8,348 nt of DNA from Oscillospiraceae bacterium (GCA_016295615.1 JAEDKW010000050.1:1-8348); one strand, 5' to 3'. Shown: positions 1 through 4,503, counted from the stretch's first letter. The notes: generated from the sequence alone by a model not told the origin. Numbers and translations are program-made.

Positions 1-742
1 CGTCGTGGTGGTGATGGTGCTCATGCTCATGCTCATGCTCATGCTCATGCTCATGCTCATGCTCATGCTCATGTTCATGTTCGTGCTCCGCTTCATGCTC
101 CTCATGTTCGCGGCGCATTTCGGCGAGCACCTCATCCGCAAGCGACACCTTCTCGACGGCGCTCAGAATGACCGTGCCGTCAAGCTCGTCCCACGGCGTG
201 GTGAGGATGGCGGCGGTGGGATTCTTCTCCTGCAGCAGGTGGACAGCGGCTTCCAGCTTCTCCTGCGAAAGCTTCTGCGTGCGCGAGAGGACGATCGTGC
301 CGGCAGATTCGATCTGGTTGTTGTAGAACTCGCCGAAGTTTTTCATATACACCTTGACCTTTGTGGCGTCGGCGACGGTGACGAAGCTGTTGAGCACCAG
401 ATCCTCGCCCTCATCCACCGTGTTCTGCACGGCGACGATCACGTCGGAGAGCTTGCCCACGCCGCTTGGCTCGATCAAAATGCGGTCGGGATGGAACTGC
501 GCGGCGACCTCCTTGAGCGCTTTGCCGAAGTCGCCCACAAGGGAGCAGCAGATGCAGCCGGCGGACATCTCGGAGATCTCGATGCCGGACTCCTTCAAAA
601 AGCCGCCGTCGATATTGATCTCACCGAACTCGTTCTCGATCAGCACGAGCTTTTCGCCGCGGTATGCCTCCGCGATCAGCTTTTTGATGAGCGTCGTCTT
701 GCCGGCGCCGAGAAAGCCGGAGAAAATGTCAATTTTCGTCAT
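1..742 (-). CDS. CobW/COG0523 (G3E) GTPase, putative metal chaperone; 3' end outside window
   Basis: Partial gene; 247 codons are visible and the C-terminal CobW_C domain lies beyond the left edge. The family couples GTP hydrolysis to delivery of zinc, cobalt or nickel in the cytoplasm. Seen: Walker A GFLGAGKTT (residues 9-17), ENEFGE (36-41), the family's metal-binding CxCC motif GCICC (62-66), and Walker B/switch motif IEPSG (90-94). The usual G4 motif NKxD is replaced by SRTQ (153-156). From residue about 213 a Glu/His-rich stretch becomes strict His-Glu alternation (220-241) followed by five His (242-246); such loops bind metal in many COG0523 proteins. The start is ATG at 742, preceded by AAGGAAG (752-758) nine bases upstream and by a consensus promoter. 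Metal identity cannot be read from sequence. Family call is firm; zinc is the most likely cargo (inference). Confidence 0.9.
   Translation of the reverse strand, partial: MTKIDIFSGFLGAGKTTLIKKLIAEAYRGEKLVLIENEFGEINIDGGFLKESGIEISEMSAGCICCSLVGDFGKALKEVAAQFHPDRILIEPSGVGKLSDVIVAVQNTVDEGEDLVLNSFVTVADATKVKVYMKNFGEFYNNQIESAGTIVLSRTQKLSQEKLEAAVHLLQEKNPTAAILTTPWDELDGTVILSAVEKVSLADEVLAEMRREHEEHEAEHEHEHEHEHEHEHEHEHEHEHEHHHHHD
20..73. repeat. Perfect hexanucleotide tandem repeat (CTCATG x9) inside the CobW-family gene
   Basis: Nine uninterrupted copies of CTCATG on the plus strand read as GAG/CAT codons (Glu-His) on the coding strand. Degenerate units with TTC or GTG variants extend the pattern to about position 85, and a run of His codons follows at 5-19. 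Because the unit is six bases, gain or loss of copies keeps the frame and only changes the number of His-Glu pairs. Confidence 0.95.
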
Positions 743-780
743 GGAAATCAACTTCCTTTTTCATAAATTCCTAACTGATT

Positions 781-809
781 ATTGTATGCCCGTTTTTTGA
801 ACTTTTCAA
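781..809 (-). promoter_or_regulatory. Sigma-A promoter of the CobW-family gene
   Basis: On the minus strand, -35 TTGAAA (804-809) is followed after exactly 17 bases by -10 TACAAT (781-786), about 38 bases before the ATG. No clear Zur-type or other operator was recognised. A short imperfect dyad (ACTTGAAAAGT) overlaps the -35. Confidence 0.75.
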
Positions 810-906
810 GTCTTGCGCGCGGGAAAATACGCCGTTTTCGTTCGGATAAGAAAAGCCTGCGGAAAACCCGGACGCAAGGGTGTCGCGCCTGAACGGGACC
901 GATGCG

Positions 907-1668
907 TTAAAACCCCGGCAGCGGGACGTGCCGTTCAAGCATCACGCGCCCGAAGCAGGCGAGCGTGCGCCCCGAGCCGGCGCCGAAGACGACGTCGGCG
1001 TCTGCGCGGCTCCGGTTGAGCGAGAAAAGGTACGTGATGCCCAGCGGGTCGCGGTAGTACTGCTTGCAGAGCATATCGCCGTCCACGCAGAAGATGCCGA
1101 CGTCACCGTTTTGCAGCGGGTCGCGGTTGACGTACACGACGCTGCCGTCGGCAATATGCGGCTCCATCGAGTCGCCCTGAATGCGCACGGCAAATTCCGC
1201 GCCGCACGGCACGGTCTCGTCGCAGGTGATATAGTCAAAGTCCTCGCCGAGCGCGGGCGAAGCGTAGCCGGCGGCGGCGGGAGAGCGGTAGAGCGGGATC
1301 CGGCGCGGCTCGAAATCGACCAGACTGCCCACGTCGCGCGTCAGCTCGTTGCGGTATGTGCACAGCGCATTGACCAGGTCATGCACCGTCCGGCAGCCGG
1401 TCGGGGAGAGAGAACGGCACTTTTCGATCAGTTCCTGCTCCTTTGGCGTGCAGGTGAAGCCGATGGCGCGGAACGAATCGCGGTACAGATAGTTCGGCTC
1501 GACCTGCAGGGCGTCAAAAAGGCGCAGAAGAATATCCTCCTTGGGGGAGCTCAAGTCATTTTCATAGTTGCTGATGGCGGATGCGGAAACGCCCAGCTCC
1601 TCGGCAAGTGCAGCGCGTGAAAGCCCCAGCTCCTCGCGGCGCAGCCGCAGCTGCTTTCCAAAGCTCAT
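907..1668 (-). CDS. XRE-family repressor with LexA-like S24 self-cleavage domain
   Basis: A 253-residue two-domain regulator of the CI/HdiR/LexA-like type. The N-terminal helix-turn-helix spans about residues 4-57 (GLSRAALAEELGVSASAISNYE). A linker leads to a C-terminal S24 domain. The autoproteolysis parts are all present: an Ala-Gly cleavage bond in PAAAGYAS (A133-G134), nucleophile Ser167 in GDSMEPHIADG, and general-base Lys202 in DMLCKQYY, with the usual 35-residue Ser-Lys gap. It should therefore be cleaved when RecA filaments form (family knowledge). The start at 1668 is chosen because AGGGAGGT (1676-1683) ends seven bases before this ATG; the upstream in-frame ATG at 1701 lies almost at the predicted transcription start and has no ribosome site. 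The 31-bp-spaced operators upstream suggest autoregulation. It is not typical LexA: no Cheo/LexA box was seen. No phage genes adjoin it. Confidence 0.92.
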   Translation of the reverse strand: MSFGKQLRLRREELGLSRAALAEELGVSASAISNYENDLSSPKEDILLRLFDALQVEPNYLYRDSFRAIGFTCTPKEQELIEKCRSLSPTGCRTVHDLVNALCTYRNELTRDVGSLVDFEPRRIPLYRSPAAAGYASPALGEDFDYITCDETVPCGAEFAVRIQGDSMEPHIADGSVVYVNRDPLQNGDVGIFCVDGDMLCKQYYRDPLGITYLFSLNRSRADADVVFGAGSGRTLACFGRVMLERHVPLPGF

Positions 1669-1675
1669 GGAAATT

Positions 1676-1683
1676 ACCTCCCT
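1676..1683 (-). promoter_or_regulatory. Ribosome binding site deciding the repressor start
   Basis: Reads AGGGAGGT on the minus strand, seven bases before the ATG at 1668. It rules out the longer reading from ATG 1701, whose upstream bases are the promoter spacer and show no Shine-Dalgarno match. Confidence 0.85.
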
Positions 1684-1712
1684 GTCAATACGGTTCGACA
1701 CATTTCGACAGT

Positions 1713-1741
1713 ATATTACCTCGAAAACTTGTTTCTGTCAA
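1713..1741 (-). promoter_or_regulatory. Promoter of the S24 repressor
   Basis: On the minus strand, a perfect -35 TTGACA (1736-1741), a 17-base spacer and -10 TAATAT (1713-1718). Predicted transcription start is near 1706, giving a leader of about 38 bases. The spacer contains the degenerate fourth operator (1721-1731), so bound repressor would block its own promoter (inference). The early leader carries two TTCGACA direct repeats on the plus strand (1694-1700 and 1704-1710), one helical turn apart. Confidence 0.82.
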
Positions 1742-1824
1742 TAAAGTTTAACAAGAAACTTGTAAAAATATTCTTGACAGAACAAGATTCTTGTGATATT
1801 GTAACATTGCTCACAAGAATCTTG
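1721..1824. promoter_or_regulatory. Operator array: CAAG-N3-CTTG palindromes at 31-bp intervals
   Basis: Three 11-bp palindromes, CAAGAAACTTG (1752-1762), CAAGATTCTTG (1783-1793) and CAAGAATCTTG (1814-1824), have centres at 1757, 1788 and 1819, exactly 31 bp or about three helical turns apart. A fourth position on the same register, TCGAAAACTTG (1721-1731), keeps only the right half. The first two extend to 13 bp with flanking A/T. The second and third also form a perfect 14-bp inverted repeat (1783-1796 with 1811-1824). Sites lie in the spacers of both divergent promoters, between the two -35 boxes, and just past the rightward start site. The adjacent S24 repressor is the natural binder (inference). 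Confidence 0.8.
1774..1802 (+). promoter_or_regulatory. Rightward promoter divergent from the repressor, no visible gene
   Basis: TTGACA (1774-1779), a 17-base spacer and TATTGT (1797-1802). One operator (1783-1793) fills the spacer and another (1814-1824) lies just after the predicted start near 1809. No ribosome site followed by a plausible plus-strand reading frame was found downstream; a transcript would run antisense into the DUF975 gene unless it stops earlier. Confidence 0.6.
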
Positions 1825-1891
1825 CCTTTCGGCAGAAAAACAGCGCTGCCGCATTTCCTCCTTTTGCGGCGGCGCAGGACGCAAGCGGCAG

Positions 1892-1926
1892 AAAAAAACT
1901 CCCAAACGCTTTTGCGTTTGGGAGTT
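1892..1926 (-). terminator. Intrinsic terminator of the DUF975 gene
   Basis: Perfect 13-bp stem (1897-1909 with 1914-1926), TTTT loop, and on the minus strand a run of seven T directly after the stem. It begins 15 bases past the DUF975 stop codon. It separates that transcript from the repressor gene. Confidence 0.93.
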
Positions 1927-1941
1927 GCATGCCGGAAAGGC

Positions 1942-2541
1942 TCAGAGGATTTGGGGCTCGCTGCACAGCGCGACATAGAACTGCGTCCTTGCCGCCTGAT
2001 GGTAGGGCATCACCCAGAGCGTGCCGAGACCAAGGCACAGCGCGCCGACAATGTACCAGCCGATAAAGCTCAGGTCAAGCAGGAACAGCTCCATCCTGTG
2101 ACCGTTCATCATGGCGGCGCTTTCGTCCATGCACTGACGCCAGGTGTATTCGGGATGATCGACCTTCACGCAGTAGATCATCGACCAGGAGTAGGCCTTG
2201 ACGATACCGGGGATCACGAGCAGCAGCGACCACAGCGCGATAAACAGCGATGAGAGGAAGCCAAGCACGAAGGTATCGCCGAAGCAGGTGGTGAAGCCGG
2301 TAAACAGCTCGCCGATGTCCATGGCCTGACCGTCGCGGGCCTGCCTGAGAAAGACGCGGTCACAGCCGTAGCTGATCGCGCCGAATACGAGCAGGGCGCC
2401 GATGCCGGGAATGATGCTGCCGGCGGCGCCGCTGATCGCGGAGGTGAGGAAGCAAACGAGCAGCGCGATCATCCAGGTGTTGGAAAAGAGACTGTTGCCG
2501 AGCTGCGCTCTGGCTTTCTGTTTTAGTTCCTGATTGGACAT
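1942..2541 (-). CDS. DUF975 family integral membrane protein
   Basis: A 199-residue protein of unknown function. Hydrophobic segments lie at about 22-40, 43-57, 91-114, 151-176, with polar loops between. Family-typical features are the basic N-terminus (MSNQELKQKARAQL), the IPGIVKAYSWSM segment (110-121), the DE..A.MNGHR stretch (139-149) and the C-terminal LSFIGWY ... WVMPYHQAARTQFY block. Length fits the shorter members of the family. The start at 2541 is preceded by AAGAGGG eight bases upstream and lies downstream of a -10 TATAAT, so the open frame that continues upstream to 2880 is not coding. It has its own promoter and terminator, so it is transcribed alone. The role is unknown; some members sit near transporters, but nothing here points to a partner. 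Confidence 0.88.
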   Translation of the reverse strand: MSNQELKQKARAQLGNSLFSNTWMIALLVCFLTSAISGAAGSIIPGIGALLVFGAISYGCDRVFLRQARDGQAMDIGELFTGFTTCFGDTFVLGFLSSLFIALWSLLLVIPGIVKAYSWSMIYCVKVDHPEYTWRQCMDESAAMMNGHRMELFLLDLSFIGWYIVGALCLGLGTLWVMPYHQAARTQFYVALCSEPQIL

Positions 2542-2575
2542 GGGTATGACCCTCTTTCTTTCAGATTTCCCTGCC

Positions 2576-2604
2576 ATTATATAAGGGGCAGTATAAAAAA
2601 GCAA
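2576..2604 (-). promoter_or_regulatory. Promoter of the DUF975 gene
   Basis: On the minus strand, a perfect -10 TATAAT (2576-2581), a 17-base spacer and a weak -35 TTGCTT (2599-2604), about 35 bases before the ATG at 2541. Confidence 0.68.
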
Positions 2605-2865
2605 GAAGAAAAGCAGCACGGCGGAAAAACAGCTGCGCGCCGTGAGGAAGGGACGGCTTTCCCGTTTTCGCCGCAGCGGCAGACACCCCGCCGGACTGTC
2701 ATTCACGACCGCTCCCCCTCGAATTCGCTCATAAAACTTCATGCGCAGTATTGCGCACCACGATCGTGGGCAAAAGCCGGAGCGCATGAAGTTTTTGCGC
2801 ATCCTTTTCGGAAATCCCGGTGTTTCTATGACCAAATAGATCTGGTCGTTTTCAAGGGTCAAACA
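2605..2865. other. Non-coding stretch between the DUF975 and four-helix-bundle genes
   Basis: No gene with a ribosome site was found on either strand. The minus frame stays open across it, but only as an upstream extension of the DUF975 frame without any start signal of its own. The stretch holds the large nested inverted repeat at 2733-2795 and a small dyad GACCA/TGGTC (2830-2834, 2843-2847). Its composition and hairpin suggest an interspersed repeat (inference). Confidence 0.6.
2733..2795. repeat. Nested inverted repeat, possible interspersed palindromic element
   Basis: Outer arms are a perfect 14-bp inverted repeat, AAAACTTCATGCGC (2733-2746) against 2782-2795, separated by 35 bases. Within the loop sits a second hairpin: TTGC (2751-2754) and GCAA (2770-2773) around a perfect 12-bp palindrome CCACGATCGTGG (2758-2769). 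There is no T-run typical of a terminator right after either end beyond TTTTT at 2792-2796. Confidence 0.8.
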
Positions 2866-2891
2866 GCCCGACAAATTCAAGTTTATCGGGC
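2866..2891 (-). terminator. Probable terminator of the four-helix-bundle gene
   Basis: On the minus strand GCCCGATAAA and its partner pair over ten positions (one G-T) around a CTTGAA loop, 11 bases past the stop codon at 2902. The following tract is only TGTTT, so termination may be weak. Confidence 0.5.
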
Positions 2892-2901
2892 AGACGGGCA
2901 G

Positions 2902-3246
2902 TCAACTCTTTGCTTTTGCCGTATTCAGGGAAGCAATGAGAAGCCGCTTCAATTCGATGCAATGCTCCAGAACTGCCTTATCAGCATAATATCCGCTTTC
3001 GATGAGCAGTTCCAGCCAGTATTCACTCTCGGAGCATTCTTTGAGCGCGATTTGCAGCTTGGAAATAAAATCAGCACGGCTGTGTCCGTAAAACGCCTCC
3101 CGGATATTGGCACCGATGCTTGTGCCGGAGCGGATAAGCTGATTAGTCAAAACAGATTCCCGTTTTGTGGATTTCACCTCGTTGCAGACTCTGATGATCT
3201 CCAGCGCAAAGGCTTTGGATTTGGAAAGGAGAGGACTGTCAGCCAT
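2902..3246 (-). CDS. Four-helix-bundle protein (S23 / 23S rRNA intervening-sequence family)
   Basis: 114 residues, the normal length for this family. The diagnostic motif RSGTSIGANIREA is at 39-51, and the second conserved block ALKECSESEYWLELL at 67-81, with four predicted amphipathic helices. Members form oligomeric helical bundles. They are found in intervening sequences of 23S rRNA genes or as solitary genes; the related Avd protein works in diversity-generating retroelements. The molecular role of solitary copies is unknown. The start at 3246 has AGGTGA just upstream. No reverse transcriptase or template repeat is present here. The gene is framed by a hairpin and AT-rich inverted repeats on its upstream side and a possible terminator on the other, which suggests a small inserted cassette downstream of the tRNA operon (inference). 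Confidence 0.9.
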   Translation of the reverse strand: MADSPLLSKSKAFALEIIRVCNEVKSTKRESVLTNQLIRSGTSIGANIREAFYGHSRADFISKLQIALKECSESEYWLELLIESGYYADKAVLEHCIELKRLLIASLNTAKAKS

Positions 3247-3276
3247 AATATCACCTGTTTTTGTGATTTCAAATGT

Positions 3277-3299
3277 TTTTCAATTCGGAGAATTGAAAA
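3277..3299. repeat. Short perfect hairpin upstream of the four-helix-bundle gene
   Basis: TTTTCAATTC (3277-3286), loop GGA, and its exact complement (3290-3299). It sits 31 bases before the start codon, so it would be in the 5' leader or mark the edge of the repeat block. No T-run follows on the coding strand. Confidence 0.75.
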
Positions 3300-3304
3300 T
3301 ACCA

Positions 3305-3394
3305 TACTTATTACCTATTACTTCTTACTTATTACTTTACCAAAATCCCGAATGCGGTTCAAGGTAATAGTGAATAGGTAAGAGGTAAAAAGTA
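3305..3394. repeat. AT-rich imperfect inverted repeat block
   Basis: The plus arm at 3305-3341 is built from TTACTTATTACC-like units, and the other arm at 3363-3394 is its imperfect complement (GGTAATAGTGAATAGGTAAG and onward). The segment between them holds AAAATCCCGAATGCG, an exact copy of part of the neighbouring tRNA terminator. Such TTACYTATTAC tracts recur in bacterial intergenic repeats (general knowledge; copy number here not checked). Confidence 0.7.
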
Positions 3395-3425
3395 AAATCC
3401 CGAACGCTCTCGCATTCGGGATTTT
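3387..3425 (-). terminator. Terminator of the tRNA-Thr/tRNA-Tyr operon
   Basis: On the minus strand a 14-bp stem (3412-3425 with 3394-3407, one T-G wobble) with a GAGA loop. It starts at the last base of the tRNA-Tyr CCA and ends in TTTT followed by TTTTT two bases later. The stem abuts the mature tRNA 3' end directly. Confidence 0.85.
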
Positions 3426-3509
3426 GGTGGGGGAAGGTGGATTCGAACCACCGAAGTCACTGACAACAGATTTACAGTCTGCCCCCTTTGGCCACTCGGG
3501 AATTCCCCC
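3425..3509 (-). tRNA. tRNA-Tyr (anticodon GUA)
   Basis: 85 bases including encoded CCA. Acceptor GGGGGAA pairs with TTCCCCC, discriminator A, then CCA. The anticodon stem GCAGA/TCTGT encloses loop CTGTAAA, giving anticodon GTA. A long type II variable arm (around TGTCAGTGACTTC) fits bacterial tRNA-Tyr. The T-stem GGTGG/CCACC around TTCGAAT is perfect. It is second in the operon after tRNA-Thr, 30 bases apart. Confidence 0.96.
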
Positions 3510-3539
3510 CTATGAACTTGTCCGACGGAGATTAACTGA

Positions 3540-3615
3540 TGGAGCTGGTGGACGGATTCGAACCCCCGACCTGCTGATTACAAATCAGCTGCTCTACCAG
3601 CTGAGCTACACCAGC
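3540..3615 (-). tRNA. tRNA-Thr (anticodon UGU)
   Basis: 76 bases including encoded CCA. Acceptor GCTGGTG pairs perfectly with CACCAGC; discriminator U. D-stem GCTC/GAGC. Anticodon stem GCTGA/TCAGC is perfect around TTTGTAA, giving TGT. The T-stem reads GGGGG against CCGTC, so it has a central G-G mismatch and a G-U pair. First gene of the operon, 12 bases or so after the predicted transcription start. Confidence 0.95.
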
Positions 3616-3633
3616 ATCTCAGCAACGGATTGA

Positions 3634-3662
3634 ATCATAACAGATTCGCCCGGTTTTGTCAA
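3634..3662 (-). promoter_or_regulatory. Promoter of the tRNA operon
   Basis: On the minus strand, a perfect -35 TTGACA (3657-3662), a 17-base spacer and -10 TATGAT (3634-3639), ending 18 bases before the tRNA-Thr 5' end. The -35 is only 30 bases from the divergent TTG-started gene. Confidence 0.87.
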
Positions 3663-3678
3663 GCAATATTTTAAAAAT

Positions 3679-3684
3679 GGGAGG
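3679..3684 (+). promoter_or_regulatory. Ribosome site fixing a TTG start
   Basis: GGGAGG, eight bases before TTG at 3693. The only nearby ATG (3677) runs into a stop after eight codons, and no other start lies in frame near the N-terminus. Confidence 0.8.
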
Positions 3685-3692
3685 AAAAGTTT

Positions 3693-3896
3693 TTGCACTT
3701 TAAAACAGCAAAGAATCGTGCTGTCAAACGGGACGTGCCGGGGGCGGTCTGCTCCCTGTGCGCGCAGGACATTTACCTGGGAGAACGCGTCTGGTGCTGC
3801 AACGGAATGACCGTCTGCCGCGACTGCTTTGAACGGTTTGCGCGCGGCGTGCTCAAGCCGTTTGAGATCGTCCTGGGAGAGGAGATGGAAATATGA
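3693..3896 (+). CDS. Small zinc-ribbon-like protein, TTG start
   Basis: 67 residues. Two knuckle-like pairs, CSLC (20-23) and CRDC (42-45), lie 18 residues apart, with an extra CC at 35-36; this arrangement is expected to hold one zinc (inference). The sequence between (YLGERVWCCNGMTV) resembles a treble-clef or LIM-like ribbon, found in small DNA- or protein-binding factors. N-terminus is basic. The start is TTG, supported by GGGAGG at ideal distance. Its stop overlaps the next gene by ATGA, so the two are probably translationally coupled. No clear promoter was found between it and the divergent tRNA promoter. I do not recognise a named family, and no function can be assigned beyond probable metal binding. 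Confidence 0.82.
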   Translation: MHFKTAKNRAVKRDVPGAVCSLCAQDIYLGERVWCCNGMTVCRDCFERFARGVLKPFEIVLGEEMEI

Positions 3897-4126
3897 CGCT
3901 ATATCAGATGTCTTTCGTTTACCGCGAGGACGCGCTGCGCTTCCGCATGCGCATCACCGCCCTGCGCGAGCAGGCAAAGACCGCGGCAACGGAAGAGGAG
4001 GCGCGCCTGCTCAAGCGCCGCATCGAGGAGCTGCAGGTGCTGCTGCGGCAGTCGCGCGAGCTTGCGGAGCTGACGCAGCACTATTATGAAAGGAGCTACT
4101 ACCGCAATGCGAAATACACCCTATAG
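3893..4126 (+). CDS. Small charged helical protein of unknown function
   Basis: 77 residues starting MTLYQMSFVYRE. Two long charged helices, about 12-30 and 33-62, rich in Arg, Glu and Leu, look like a helical hairpin or coiled coil. A Tyr-rich tail follows (HYYERSYY, 63-70). GAGAGGAG (3877-3884) gives an eight-base spacing to the ATG. The start overlaps the upstream stop by four bases and the 3' end overlaps the next gene by 20 bases, so it is the middle gene of an operon. Similar short proteins seem to precede sigma-like proteins in Clostridia (recollection, not verified). A partner of the zinc-ribbon or sigma-like neighbour is plausible; nothing shows it directly. Confidence 0.8.
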   Translation: MTLYQMSFVYREDALRFRMRITALREQAKTAATEEEARLLKRRIEELQVLLRQSRELAELTQHYYERSYYRNAKYTL

Positions 4127-4403
4127 TATCCGCAACAACGAAGTGTACGGCGACATGGCGGCGTGGCTGCGGGCAAACGCGGAGGACAATGAAAGCGATG
4201 TGCGCCGTCTCAAGCGGAATCTGCGCCTTGCACGCGAGGAGGAGCTGACGCCGCGCCAGCGCCAGCTGATGCAGATGCGCTTTGAGCAGAACATGAGCGT
4301 GAGCGAAATCGCGGAGGCGCTGGGACTTGACAAGTCCACGGTCTCGCGCACGATCACGCGGGCAAAGCAGAGACTTTATAAATGCTTACGGTATTGCCTG
4401 TAA
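4107..4403 (+). CDS. Sigma-70 region 4-like DNA-binding protein
   Basis: 98 residues. The C-terminal half is a sigma region 4-type domain: LTPRQRQLMQMRF (47-59), then helix-turn-helix SVSEIAEALGLDKSTVSRTI (64-83) and RAKQRLYKCL. The N-terminal part (1-45) is a charged helix, and sigma region 2, which binds core polymerase and the -10, is absent. It may act as a regulator like ArpU- or YlxM-type proteins and not as a true sigma factor (inference). The ATG at 4107 is preferred since GGAG (4092-4095) lies 11 bases upstream; an in-frame ATG at 4086 has no ribosome site. Last gene of the three-gene operon. No terminator follows before the next promoter 31 bases on. Confidence 0.88.
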   Translation: MRNTPYSIRNNEVYGDMAAWLRANAEDNESDVRRLKRNLRLAREEELTPRQRQLMQMRFEQNMSVSEIAEALGLDKSTVSRTITRAKQRLYKCLRYCL

Positions 4404-4434
4404 CAAAAAATTGTCAGAATTACATAAAATAAGC

Positions 4435-4462
4435 TTGACATTGTTGTATAAAAGGATAGAAT
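4435..4462 (+). promoter_or_regulatory. Promoter of the YitT-family gene
   Basis: Perfect TTGACA (4435-4440), a 16-base spacer and TAGAAT (4457-4462), about 41 bases before the ATG at 4504. Confidence 0.78.
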
Positions 4463-4503
4463 ACGACCGTGTTACATCCATGCAGGGGAAAGGAGACAGA
4501 ACC

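Noticed and set aside
20..73. CRISPR-like or satellite array at the left edge
   Set aside because: The unit is only six bases with no spacers, and it lies in frame in a coding sequence where it encodes a metal-binding tract.
5..766. Plus-strand open frame with a long Met-Leu repeat at its start
   Set aside because: It is the antisense of the CobW-family gene; the Met-Leu run is the reverse reading of the His-Glu repeat.
880..1620. Plus-strand open frame across the repressor gene
   Set aside because: The minus-strand translation has complete helix-turn-helix and S24 motifs with promoter and ribosome site; the plus frame shows none.
1683..1688. A second TTGACA on the minus strand just before the repressor ribosome site
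   Set aside because: No -10-like sequence lies 16-18 bases downstream, which is already inside the coding region.
1721..1824. LexA boxes or CIRCE elements upstream of the repressor
   Set aside because: The sites match neither GAAC-N4-GTTC-type LexA boxes nor TTAGCACTC-N9-GAGTGCTAA. The motif is CAAG-N3-CTTG.
1729..2253. Plus-strand frame that the orphan rightward promoter could transcribe
   Set aside because: Its start lies upstream of the promoter and has no ribosome site, and most of it is antisense to DUF975. No recognisable domain.
2542..2880. N-terminal extension of the DUF975 gene to 312 residues
   Set aside because: A promoter -10 and a ribosome site lie within the extension just before ATG 2541, and the added residues are not like the family.
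2902..3246. Diversity-generating retroelement (Avd-like helper)
   Set aside because: No reverse transcriptase and no template/variable repeat pair are present in the window; the protein fits the solitary S23-type family.
3424..3633. Plus-strand open frame across the tRNA genes
   Set aside because: It is the reverse reading of two tRNA genes, a common false gene call (GGFEPP and GRIRTPDL type translations).
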